Positions 1-9,327 of a stretch of DNA of 64,000 nucleotides are shown here, piece after piece (within the stretch, counting starts at the first letter, position 1; each line of letters begins with the position of its first letter). The notes under the pieces are model-generated. The model had not been told where the DNA came from, did not search any database, and saw only the letters and a program-made list of their open reading frames with translations. The stretch comes from Chryseobacterium cupriresistens (GTDB lineage: Bacteria; Bacteroidota; Bacteroidia; Flavobacteriales; Weeksellaceae). The stretch spans positions 310,001-374,000 of the forward strand of contig NZ_JBKKJT010000001.1 in the NCBI RefSeq assembly GCF_046614675.1, in the 5' to 3' direction. A program made the position numbers and the translations under genes.

Positions 1-2
1 AG

Positions 3-1319
3 AATTTTTTATTGCCCACAGCTTTATTCTTTTCGTCCATGGCTTTTTCCCAAGTAGGAATAAATACTACAACACCAAAATCTACATTGGATGTGAGCGC
101 AAAAAGAAATGCCTCGGGAATTGCAGACAATACGCAGGTATATGGACTAATACCGCCTCGCATTACAAGAGCAGAGCTAACGGATAATACAGCCGTTTAT
201 AATGCAGATCAGAGGGGAGCTTTAATTTATGTCGGTGATGTAACAGGGGGAGATACCAACCCGCCTAGAAGTAATGTGAATACTGTCGGTTACTATTATT
301 TTGACGGTACACTTTGGCAAAAAATATCAGCGCTGTATACAGCAACCAATGGTGTAACGATGTCTGGTAATAATTTGAAGTTGGGAGGAAGTCTTACGGA
401 GCCAACCAATATATCGGGGGTTACCGGTGTGAATAAACTTACTATCACGGGAGCTGGTGTTGATGCTATTAATTTTGACAGCAATACTTTAAGCATTGAT
501 GCATCTAATGATAGAGTTGGGATCGGAACAAATAGCCCTTCTGAAAAATTGGATGTTGCAGGTAACATTTCACTTAATACCAATCAGACAGGGACGGCTT
601 CATCATTAAAGTTTTATGAAGATACGGCAAACGGAGCTAATTCCATATCAATACAGTCGCCTTCCAGTCTTCCTGCAAATAGAACACTGACACTTCCATC
701 AAATGCACCTGCCAACGGATATGTCCTTACAACCAATGCTTCTGGAGTAACACAATGGGGAGCTATGAACCCAGCCTCAGCAACCTTAGCTTCGATATCA
801 CTATCTAACGAAGCATTAGGAGCTACCAACATTACGAACGGTGGGGTTGACGGCGGAAATGTAAACCAAAGATTTTTCCAAAAATTTGATACTACAGTTA
901 CCGACCCAAATGGGCGCTTTAATCTGAGCAACGGGACGTATACAGTTGCACAATCCGGTATTTATTTAATTTCTGCTTACATCATGCCCAATTCTACTCC
1001 GGGCAGAAATCTCTCAGGTTTTTTCTATCCCGTAAACCTTGAAATAAGAAAAAATGCAGGTGGAAATGCCTCTGGGGGCACTATTATTATGGATAATGCC
1101 ACCATAAGATGGGCAACACCTCTACAGACAGCATTACGTTATTCTGTGCTTGTTACCGGAATGGTTTCCTTAAATGCAGGAGATACCCTTAACGCTGTGG
1201 TTTATCTTTCCGGAACAAATGCCGCCGCCAGTGCAAGTGGTGGGATTTCATATCCTACTAGCTTTGGTTATGCAAACGTTGCTGAATTTAAAGCATTGTT
1301 TAGTGTTACGGCATTATAA
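3..1319 (+). CDS. Secreted QVGINTTTP-type protein with C1q-like C-terminus, 5' end outside window
   Basis: The frame is open to the left edge. The first readable residues (NFLLPTALFFSSMAFSQ) are the hydrophobic core and cleavage region of a signal peptide, so the true start almost certainly lies upstream of the window and the TTG at 12 is not the start. The mature protein begins QVGINTTTPKSTLDV, a common opening of Bacteroidota surface proteins. The first third continues with PPRITRAEL and GYYYFDGTLWQKI, closely matching the protein at 35589. The middle is a low-complexity beta-rich stretch. The last 180 residues or so (FDTTVTDPNGRFNL, then YTVAQSGIYLISAYI) look like a C1q/TNF-type jelly roll, which often trimerises. 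The role is unknown; cell-surface adhesion or a fibre is my inference. Confidence 0.75.
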   Translation, partial: NFLLPTALFFSSMAFSQVGINTTTPKSTLDVSAKRNASGIADNTQVYGLIPPRITRAELTDNTAVYNADQRGALIYVGDVTGGDTNPPRSNVNTVGYYYFDGTLWQKISALYTATNGVTMSGNNLKLGGSLTEPTNISGVTGVNKLTITGAGVDAINFDSNTLSIDASNDRVGIGTNSPSEKLDVAGNISLNTNQTGTASSLKFYEDTANGANSISIQSPSSLPANRTLTLPSNAPANGYVLTTNASGVTQWGAMNPASATLASISLSNEALGATNITNGGVDGGNVNQRFFQKFDTTVTDPNGRFNLSNGTYTVAQSGIYLISAYIMPNSTPGRNLSGFFYPVNLEIRKNAGGNASGGTIIMDNATIRWATPLQTALRYSVLVTGMVSLNAGDTLNAVVYLSGTNAAASASGGISYPTSFGYANVAEFKALFSVTAL

Positions 1320-2287
1320 GAAAAATCTTATATAGTACTTCACTAGGATTCATAATAGGGCTGCTTATGTTACTCATTATTAAACTTCAATCTTGTCATC
1401 AGTTATTTTATAATGCAATATAGTATACCATATAAGGAGTGAAAATTTGACAACAAATGCAGAAAAAAATACAGAGCGACAGCGGGTTCTTTTTATATTT
1501 TTTGCAGAGGGTCAGATGGTGTGTAGCGAACTGATTAGCCAATAAAATAAAAATGAAAATGGTCTGTTCGTCATACTAAGCTTTTGAGTTTTAAATTATA
1601 AAATTAAATTGTAAGAAGTTTCATTTTATAGAGAATTACTTGATGAAGATGAGCTTTGTAATTCCTGTTTAATTTGACTTAAATGAATAATCATAGGCAA
1701 AGGTTTTGTCTAGCTCTGGTCAAGGTTGCAAATTTGCCAAATGGCGTCAACTAAATACAGTTGATGCCATTATTTTGGGATGGTAAAATAGATTTTCGAT
1801 TCCTATCATTTGAGGCTTATTTAACCAGAAAATAAGTGACATCCATTACAGTTTACGAATTGAACCCGGAATCAGAACTAGTAAGAAAAATGGTGGCAAT
1901 TCAATCACAATCTAATAATCTTCACATCGGATAAAGACACCTTAACTTATTTGAACCAAAGAGCTTGAAATATGTTTGAGTTTTGATATTGATGTATTTT
2001 ATATTTTGTAATAAATTGAGTTTATGATTGAAAAAAAAGAAAGTATAGTAGAGTATGATTTAGGCCATATTGTTTAAATAGTGCCTCATATTATATTTGC
2101 TTCATATGAGTACTGATAAATCAATAGGTAACTATAACAATTTTCGGAGGGAATATCGTCTGATAAATATTTATTAGTTAGGCGCAATCCACTTTATGAT
2201 TTTCTCCCAATCCTAATTTAGAGAGACAGATGACTGAACTTCCCATTAATATTCAAAAATATTTTAGTAACCCAAAAACTTAAACAA
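1320..2287. other. Gene-free stretch with one hairpin
   Basis: I find no supported gene in these 968 bases. Frames are short and interrupted. The only clear structure is an inverted repeat at 1741-1770 (arms ATGGCGTCAACT and AGTTGATGCCAT, 12 pairs with one G-T, loop of 6), followed by a weak T-rich stretch. It could be a terminator left from a lost gene. Confidence 0.5.
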
Positions 2288-5200
2288 ATGAAACACCAAA
2301 TCAATCAAGAAAATCTTTCTACTGATTTTCTCATTCAGAACAATGATTTTAAAAATGTAATTTCAATTTTTAAAGCTGTAAGTAAATCCCTTCCTAACAA
2401 AACAGCTATAATATCTGAAACCGAAAGTATCTCTTATGGTGCGTTGGACAGACGTTCTGACCTTTTAGCTTCCTACTTGCAAACTTTGGAACTGAAGGCA
2501 GGAACCTCTGTGGCGGTATGCATGCCACAATCTGTAGACCGGATTATATCCTTTTTGGCTGTACTTAAAATTGGCGCCGCCTATATTCCTTTGGATGGAC
2601 AGCTGCCCGAAAGCCGAATGAAAATGATGCTTGATAATGCTCAAACAGAACTGATTATTACGGGTAGTACTTATATCGATAAGTTTGCTGGAATGGATCT
2701 TAAACTCCTCACAATGGATAACCGTGTGTATGAAGCCTTGGAGTACAATAAACAGTTGATACAACCTGATCAGATAGATCCTATGCAGACGGCATATATT
2801 ATCTATACTTCAGGTAGTACCGGAGTGCCAAAAGGCGTTGAAATCCATCATGAAGCATTTTACACTTTTGTACATTCGTTTACCAATCTTTGGGGATTTT
2901 CCGCGAAAGATAGAACGCTTCAGTTTAGTTCAACCGGCTTTGATGTTTCGATCATCGATATGTGGATTCCTTTATTTAGCGGAGCCACTATATTTTTATA
3001 TCCTGATAATAAAATAATAGGAAAACCATTATTGGATTTTATTGTCGATCATAATATAGATGTTGTTCCTTACCTTCCTCCGGCTGTATTGAGCACTCTT
3101 CCGACAGATGTTCCTATTGGCAGCCTTCATACATTATCAATAGCCGGAGAAGTTCCTTCTGAGCAGACCATTAAGAACTGGTGTAAACGTGTACGTCTTA
3201 TTAATGTATATGGACCAACAGAAACAACCGTAAGTGTTGTGAGCCATCAGTTTAAAGATGATGATACAAATCCCCATATAATTGGTAAGCCACTGGATAG
3301 TGCAGATATACATATCCTTAATAAGGATCTTGAGTATGTAAATAGTGGGATCACAGGTGAAATTTATATTGGCGGTAAGCAAGTGGCTAAAGGGTATATA
3401 AATAAACCTAATGAGACAGCAGAAGTCTTTATTGAAGCTCCGGTATGGATGAAATCAAAATATGGATCTGATTATCGACTTTATAAATCAGGGGACCGCG
3501 GATTTTGGCGGCAAGACGGTAATATAGAGTTTGTCGGAAGGCTTGACGATCAGGTGAAATTAAGGGGATTCAGAATTGAATTGAAAGAAATTGAACATCA
3601 TATAGCACAGCTGACACAAGTTGCTAATGTAGCAGTAAAAGTTCATCGTCCACAGACGGGATTACCAATACTTATTGCATTTTTAGAATTGTACGATAAT
3701 GACAAAGAACGGATTTCACTGGAAGACATCCGCGCGAGGTTAAAACAGAGTTTACCTACCTATATGCTTCCTGAAAAAGTTATTTTATACGATAAACTTC
3801 CTTTGACATTGACAGGAAAAATAGACAAAAGCAAGTTGCATATCCCATTACAGAAGACTGAGAGAAAAGCAAAAGCAAAAGTTGAGGCAGAGGATCTTAA
3901 ACAAGAATTGACTGAAATATGGATGGACTTGCTGAATCTTGAGCACATAGATGAAAACGACAACTTTTTTGATCTTGGGGGACATTCTTTAATGTTAGCT
4001 CAACTGCATGAGCGCTTGCCTTTAAATGTGCAGAAAAAAGTTTCGCTTCCAGAATTATATCGTTATCCTACAATCAATCTTTTTGTAACCGAAGCAGAAA
4101 ACAGATTGTATCAAAATGAAGCCAGTCAACAGCAGAAAGCCCGATTTGTAGAGGAGCAGCTATTAAAAGATGCGGAACTACCTTTTGATTTTGAAATAAC
4201 AGTACAACCTGACCCACAGATTTTAGCTAATCCCCGTCATATTTTTCTTACAGGAGTTACAGGTTTTGTTGGTTCACACTTATTGGAAGAGCTTATTCCA
4301 AAAAATCCTGAAGCCCTGATCTATTGTCTTGTGCGTGCCGAAAATGAAGAGTTAGCTTTAGAACGCATTAAAAGTACATTTTTAAAATTCAAATTGGTTT
4401 GGCATATTGAATATGAAAATAGAATAAAGATTATTTTAGGAGATCTGACCGAGCCTAAGTTAGGGACTGACGAAAATACATATGAAAAACTACTAAAAGA
4501 TATTGAGGTTATTTATCATATGGCAAGCGATGTAAGTTATGTAAAACCATATGAATATATTAAAAAGCCTAATGTTGATGGAATGGCAAATATACTTCAT
4601 CTTGCTGTTAATGATAAAACTAAATTTTTGATCATTTCTTCTTCAATGGGTGTGTATAGCTGGGGAAGAAGCTTTACAGGGAAAACCTGGATGACAGAAG
4701 ATGAGCCTATTGAACAGAATCTGCCTGCGGTTTGTCGTGATATGGGGTATATCCGAAGTAAATGGGTAATGGAAAGTATGGCCTCAAAAGCGCGTGAAAA
4801 AGGGCTGCCATTGATCAATTTCCGTTTAGGTTTTGTTGTATGTCATGGAAAAACTGGCGCAACACCTTTAAATCAATGGTGGAGTTCTCTGATGCGCTCA
4901 TGTATTGAGCTGAAAGCATTTCCATTGGTCATGGGTCTAAAAGATGAAGTAGTAACAGTTGATTACGTTTGTAAAGCGATGGCACATATCAGCCGAAAAC
5001 CGGAAGCTCTAGGGCTAAATTTCAATCTGAATCCACTACCGGAGCATGATTTATCTCTTACCGATTTTTGCGTTCGAATTAGTGATTATTGTGGATTGGA
5101 AATGCGAGGTTTGGATTTCCGAAATTGGTTTGAGCAATGGAGGAGAAATCAGGAACTGCCAATTTACTCTTTGTTTTATTTGTTTACCGATGATGTGCAT

Positions 5201-5350
5201 GAAGGTAAATCCCTTGTTGAGGCCTATGAAAATACTTATTATTTTAAAAGCAGCAATACAGAACACTTTCTAAAAGACACAGATATCAGGCCTGCGGTTT
5301 TTAATAAAAATGTAATTGAAGCCTATCTAAGGTTTATGAAAATGATTTAA
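2288..5350 (+). CDS. Single-module NRPS-like carboxylate reductase (A-T-R)
   Basis: Predicted to activate a carboxylic or amino acid with ATP, load it on a phosphopantetheine arm and release it reductively as an aldehyde or alcohol with NAD(P)H. Adenylation domain: about residues 20-520, with YTSGSTGVPKG, VYGPTETT, YKSGDRG, LDDQVKLRGFRIEL and LTGKIDK (A3, A5, A7, A8, A10). Carrier domain: about 535-605, with FFDLGGHSL, whose Ser takes the arm. Reductase domain: from about 650, with TGVTGFVGSHLLEEL (nucleotide binding) and the catalytic pair in GYIRSK near 820. There is no condensation or thioesterase domain. The adenylation pocket has FDVS, so the Asp that holds an alpha-amino group in NRPS is present; an amino acid substrate is therefore plausible. 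No phosphopantetheinyl transferase or tailoring gene lies next to it. The gene stands alone with its own terminator. Function class is firm; product unknown. Confidence 0.9.
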   Translation: MKHQINQENLSTDFLIQNNDFKNVISIFKAVSKSLPNKTAIISETESISYGALDRRSDLLASYLQTLELKAGTSVAVCMPQSVDRIISFLAVLKIGAAYIPLDGQLPESRMKMMLDNAQTELIITGSTYIDKFAGMDLKLLTMDNRVYEALEYNKQLIQPDQIDPMQTAYIIYTSGSTGVPKGVEIHHEAFYTFVHSFTNLWGFSAKDRTLQFSSTGFDVSIIDMWIPLFSGATIFLYPDNKIIGKPLLDFIVDHNIDVVPYLPPAVLSTLPTDVPIGSLHTLSIAGEVPSEQTIKNWCKRVRLINVYGPTETTVSVVSHQFKDDDTNPHIIGKPLDSADIHILNKDLEYVNSGITGEIYIGGKQVAKGYINKPNETAEVFIEAPVWMKSKYGSDYRLYKSGDRGFWRQDGNIEFVGRLDDQVKLRGFRIELKEIEHHIAQLTQVANVAVKVHRPQTGLPILIAFLELYDNDKERISLEDIRARLKQSLPTYMLPEKVILYDKLPLTLTGKIDKSKLHIPLQKTERKAKAKVEAEDLKQELTEIWMDLLNLEHIDENDNFFDLGGHSLMLAQLHERLPLNVQKKVSLPELYRYPTINLFVTEAENRLYQNEASQQQKARFVEEQLLKDAELPFDFEITVQPDPQILANPRHIFLTGVTGFVGSHLLEELIPKNPEALIYCLVRAENEELALERIKSTFLKFKLVWHIEYENRIKIILGDLTEPKLGTDENTYEKLLKDIEVIYHMASDVSYVKPYEYIKKPNVDGMANILHLAVNDKTKFLIISSSMGVYSWGRSFTGKTWMTEDEPIEQNLPAVCRDMGYIRSKWVMESMASKAREKGLPLINFRLGFVVCHGKTGATPLNQWWSSLMRSCIELKAFPLVMGLKDEVVTVDYVCKAMAHISRKPEALGLNFNLNPLPEHDLSLTDFCVRISDYCGLEMRGLDFRNWFEQWRRNQELPIYSLFYLFTDDVHEGKSLVEAYENTYYFKSSNTEHFLKDTDIRPAVFNKNVIEAYLRFMKMI

Positions 5351-5366
5351 TGTTTTCAATAAAAGA

Positions 5367-5395
5367 TGGCTATTACTGATTTTCTGTAATAGCCA
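5367..5395 (+). terminator. Intrinsic terminator after the carboxylate reductase
   Basis: Ten-base perfect arms TGGCTATTAC and GTAATAGCCA with a nine-base loop, 16 bases past the stop codon, followed by CTTTAT. Confidence 0.75.
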
Positions 5396-5508
5396 CTTTA
5401 TAAGTGGTAAAAAATATGAAAATAAATTCAAAGCTAGTAGTAATATTGCTTTTATAAAGTCTTGATACAGTTAATAGTATTTAGTAATAGGTACTAAAAA
5501 GCGAAACT

Positions 5509-6939
5509 ATGAACATCAAATATTTTTTGGGAAAAGCAGCTTTTTGTCTGCTTCTTTTCTTAGGAGTGTTGAGCAGTGGCAGATCTGCAACATGGGAAGT
5601 CGATAGTCTGCGGAAGGAAATACATAATAAATGGCTTAACAAAGGTGATTTTAACAGCATCATTTTAGCAGAAAAAAAACTGATTATTAAATGTAAAAAA
5701 CTAGGCTATATACCAGGTGAAATAAAAGGGTATATCAATATTGCCCATGCACTCAGCGGTATAAATAGGAACAAAGAAAGTTTACAATTTCTGGATATCG
5801 CCCGAAAAAAGCTCACGAACTATAATGACGCGGGACTTGAGGCTCAGATGAATCATGTGTATGGAGTAAACTATTTTTCCCTCGGGCTACATAAAAGAGC
5901 ATTGCAAAGGTTTAATAAAGCTTTGGAAGCAGCCAAAAGAATTTCGCATGAAAAAGAAAAGCAGAGAATACAATACTCTGTTTATGATTGGAAACGTTCT
6001 TGTTTTGGTTTTTTAGGGTTGGTAGACTCAGTTTACAGTAATGAACGAAAATGTATGAAGTCACCAATGCCGATGCTTTATATAACTATTGCAAATAGAC
6101 ATTTCAAAAACAATAATATCGATTCTGCAGAGTATTATATCAATAAGGCTAACCATTTGTTATTGATAAAAAAAATTCCTGTGGAGGGAAAAGCTAATGT
6201 GCTAAGAGCTTATGGAAGGCTTAATATAGAAAAAAAAGAATACAATAAATCGTTGCAGTATTTATTGGAATCATTAGCTATTACGCATGGGGCAGGACTC
6301 CGAAAAAGGACTTTAGAAACGTATAAGCTTTTGGCAATAGTGTACAAACGTCTCAACAATCTGCAAAAAGAAAATGAATATCTGGCAAAATATTCTCGGT
6401 TAAATGACAGCTTGCGGGAAGGTGAAAAGGTAGCTTTAAATACATCTGTAGAAGATATATTGGCAAGTCAGGAAGAAGATTTTACAGCCAGCAGTAAGAA
6501 TTTCTATTATGGTTTCGCAAGTATTATTTTAGTGAGCACAGTCATTATTTTGATCATTGATAATGTTCATAAAGTAAGATATAAAAAGCAAGATAAAATG
6601 CTAAATGACAAAAAACATGAAACTGACATTCTCAGAAGAAAACTTGAAAACCTTTATGAGGAAGTCGTTCAGCTTGCTATAAAATCAGACCCGTCTTTTA
6701 TCCATAAATTTAGGGAAGCTTATTCAGACTTTTATGATAATTTGACAAAAGAAAATCCTGCTCTTACCGCGAATGATATTCTGTTTTGTGCTTATATAAA
6801 ATTAAATTTTTCCAATAAAGAGATCGCGGAGTATGCGCATCTGTCTATAAGAACTGTAGAATCAAAAAAATACCGTTTAAAGAAAAAACTGGGTATTTCT
6901 TCTGAATCGGATTTTAATAAATGGATCACAAAATATTGA
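5509..6939 (+). CDS. Membrane-anchored TPR protein with C-terminal LuxR-type HTH
   Basis: Signal-like N-terminus (about residues 1-27, FCLLLFLGVLSSG), then degenerate tetratricopeptide repeats to about 310, one transmembrane helix near 337-357 (FASIILVSTVIILII), a coiled-coil linker, and a DNA-binding end from about 420. That end (FCAYIKLNFSNKEIAEYAHL, then SIRTVESKKYRLKKKLGI) is a LuxR-type helix-turn-helix. This arrangement places the TPR part in the periplasm and the HTH inside, so the protein probably links an envelope signal to transcription. The C-terminal 120 residues are clearly related to those of the proteins at 11978 and 53090. Its target is unknown; the nearest genes are the reductase upstream and the decayed QVG-type gene downstream. 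Confidence 0.8.
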   Translation: MNIKYFLGKAAFCLLLFLGVLSSGRSATWEVDSLRKEIHNKWLNKGDFNSIILAEKKLIIKCKKLGYIPGEIKGYINIAHALSGINRNKESLQFLDIARKKLTNYNDAGLEAQMNHVYGVNYFSLGLHKRALQRFNKALEAAKRISHEKEKQRIQYSVYDWKRSCFGFLGLVDSVYSNERKCMKSPMPMLYITIANRHFKNNNIDSAEYYINKANHLLLIKKIPVEGKANVLRAYGRLNIEKKEYNKSLQYLLESLAITHGAGLRKRTLETYKLLAIVYKRLNNLQKENEYLAKYSRLNDSLREGEKVALNTSVEDILASQEEDFTASSKNFYYGFASIILVSTVIILIIDNVHKVRYKKQDKMLNDKKHETDILRRKLENLYEEVVQLAIKSDPSFIHKFREAYSDFYDNLTKENPALTANDILFCAYIKLNFSNKEIAEYAHLSIRTVESKKYRLKKKLGISSESDFNKWITKY

Positions 6940-7180
6940 TATTCCTATTTAATAAAATTTACAATCTATTACTGTAATCAATTGTATAATTGTCAAGAGT
7001 GGTACAAAGGCATGTGTTACCTTCCGTATCAACAAATTACATTTTCTGACAATGTTGTACCTCATTGTATCATTACTAATTGTCTTATCTTATTTCAAGG
7101 AATACAATCAGATATTGCGGATCAATAAAATCACAAAATATTTTTAATTCTCTCAACAACTAAATAAAAATCTTTCTCAA

Positions 7181-7517
7181 ATGAAAAAAATATAATAATT
7201 CTTTATTTATTAACGGCATCTCCTGCGTTTGTGCAAGTTGGCTTAATGAAGTAAATCCCTCTGCCATGCTGGAGGTTAGATCAAAGGGCAATACAAATAC
7301 AACTAAGTAATTCTAACGGAACAGAACTCCTGATAATTCTTGATAATGGAATGTTGGTGTTAATGTGGTGGCTCCTACAACAAAACTATATACTAATGGC
7401 AGTGTACGTTACGAGAATCTCCCTGTTATTTCAGCAAATTTATCTCCTCTTGTAGTAAAACCAGACGGAACTTTAGGGATGTATTTGCCGGAGACTACCA
7501 TTTACGGTTTCCCGTAG
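7181..7517 (+). pseudogene. Decayed QVGINT-type secreted protein
   Basis: Different frames of this stretch encode recognisable pieces in the right order: LLTASPAFVQVGL (signal peptide end and mature start), then after a frameshift NEVNPSAMLEVRSKGNT, then VGVNVVAPTTKLYTNGSVR, LPVISANLSPLVVKPDG and LGMYLPETTIYGFP ending at a TAG. The opening ATG at 7181 is followed by two in-frame stops. This is the remnant of a short member of the family seen at 3, 9328, 14266 and 35589. It is too broken to be functional. Confidence 0.75.
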
Positions 7518-7584
7518 AGTTATTACTACAGCCTCACCGTATATTTACAAAGTTTTATTAAGAGACAAGTACAGAATGTTTTTT

Positions 7585-8468
7585 ATCCCTAGCTATGCTG
7601 GGGATTTTTTATATTTGTATTACTTGAATTATGCAAGTTTCTACTGATTTAACAGAAGGACCTCCTGCGGGAGGTTTTTTCAATAATGATCCAAAGAAAA
7701 AGAAAACCTCTCAATAGGAGAGGTTGCATGATTAAGTAGTCGGCTTTCATAACAGACTTTAATCAAATATAATAAAATTTCTTGCAAAACATAAAAAAAT
7801 GAAGGTTTTTGGTGAAAAAAATGAGCCCATCCGCAAAAAAGGGTTTATTAAACCAGTATTTTACAAAAGCACTTCTTAACCTCCTTTTGCTCTGGGAGTT
7901 TCTTTATGAGCTGAGTCATAAATCAATTGAAAGAGAGTTATTAAATTTGTACTGTTAATAAATAAATTTTAACATAAGTTTTTATACCTCCTGCTGTCCG
8001 GGAGGTTTTTATTTATTTAATAAATCCATACCGTAAATTTGATCGTATATTAAAATACAACTCATTAGTTGAGTTTTCATGGTTATTAGTTTTATCCTCG
8101 GAGAGATCCGGGGATTTTTTGTTGAGATGAAACTTCTTGCAATTTAGGATATTTGTAAGCTAATTTTTTATTTCATACCACAAAAGCGTTATTTTCATTA
8201 AATAGTGAAGATTTTGGTATGTGCCTTGTTAGTGTTAATGCAGATTTTGAAACAAAAGACATAAGACACCACATCATTTATCTATACTTAATCACACACT
8301 TTAAACTTCATTTTTTAATGGAGTTTTTTTATTTTTGTGAGTATTGTGGATTATTTATGAACTAATAAATCTGTAGTTGACTCTCATTTTTAAAGGTATA
8401 TATTTAAGTGTTCAATTACTTCAATATCGGATGAAGATATATTCAACCTCCTAATGTCCCAAAAGGTT
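7585..8468. repeat. Array of about nine terminator-like hairpins with promoter-like boxes
   Basis: Nine short hairpins are packed in under 900 bases that carry no intact gene: 7585-7605, 7660-7675, 7705-7725, 7878-7905 (imperfect), 7986-8006, 8059-8075, 8094-8115, 8304-8325 and 8455-8468. Arms are mostly of the type AACCTCC/GGAGGTT or AACTCA/TGAGTT. Nearly all are followed by a run of T on the plus strand; the one at 7705-7725 has its T run on the minus strand. Promoter-like TAnnTTTG boxes lie between them at 7610, 7942, 8034, 8330 and 8481 (plus), with the reverse form CAAATATA at 7764. The layout suggests a series of very small transcripts (about 40-130 nt), each ending at its own terminator. 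No -33 TTG element at the usual spacing is clear, so transcription is an inference. Confidence 0.55.
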
Positions 8469-8489
8469 TTTTTATTTTATTACTTTTGG

Positions 8490-9327
8490 TGGATTACTTT
8501 TTAATACGTCAAGTTCCGTAGTATAAAGGGTTTTGCTTTGTTGAACTAAAATTGATGTGGATATGTTCTAAATAATCAAGATATCCACGTCAGTGAAAGG
8601 AATGAAATTAGGAGGAATTGTCTGGTAAGAAATCCATCCTCCTAAGCATAAATGATTGGTGAGTTTGAAGGCAAAAAGCAGCATTTTGAGATATGTACTT
8701 TTTGACCTACCATATTAAAAATAGCATTAATCCAGGTTAATATAACAAGTATGTGCCTAACTCATGTCGAATCTTGATTTGGAACTCCATGATTTTTGCC
8801 TTTATGCTGACGTAATTAATAAACACAATCCTACATAGATTAATAAAAAAAGACTAACTAGTTCTTTTTATGATCACCGTCATAATAGAGATTAATTTAT
8901 TTCACGACATTTGGAATAATAAAACTATCCATGAAATAAGGAAACCATAAAAATTGTTAAACTAAAAATTACAAAATATTATGATAGACTTATTTTCACT
9001 AAAAGGCAAGAGGAAGGACATTGTTATCATGTACTTTAAAAAAAAGATGTACAGGCTCATTGATAAAGGCAGGTGGATTACTGTTATGATCTATAAATGG
9101 TATAAAACAATGACCATATCCTGTCTGATATCCGATAACCTGGTTTCTTTAATTATTGTCAGAACAAGAATTACTCCTTTTTACGAAAAATATACAGTAC
9201 TGTAGATTTTTTTATTACTGAATCATTTTTACTCTGAGACCACCGGAAAACGCTGATTAGTGTTTTTCTGACTTACTGCTTACCCGAGACATAAAATTAC
9301 CTTATCAAACCACCTAAATCTTTTAAT
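8490..9327. other. Gene-free stretch with two inverted repeats
   Basis: No well-supported gene. Two inverted repeats lie close together: GTGGATAT/ATATCCAC at 8557-8588 and TTAGGAGGA/TCCTCCTAA at 8608-8645, possibly part of a structured transcript starting at the TACTTTTG box at 8481. A 74-codon frame at 8981-9205 (MIDLFSLKGKRKD...) has no clear ribosome site, no family resemblance and skewed composition; I do not call it a gene. Confidence 0.45.

Noticed and set aside
7585..8468. CRISPR or integron attC array
   Set aside because: Hairpin arms differ from each other, spacing is irregular, there are no uniform spacers, no cassettes with ORFs and no integrase.
8981..9205. 74-codon open frame
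   Set aside because: No ribosome-binding site, no recognisable family and composition unlike nearby genes.
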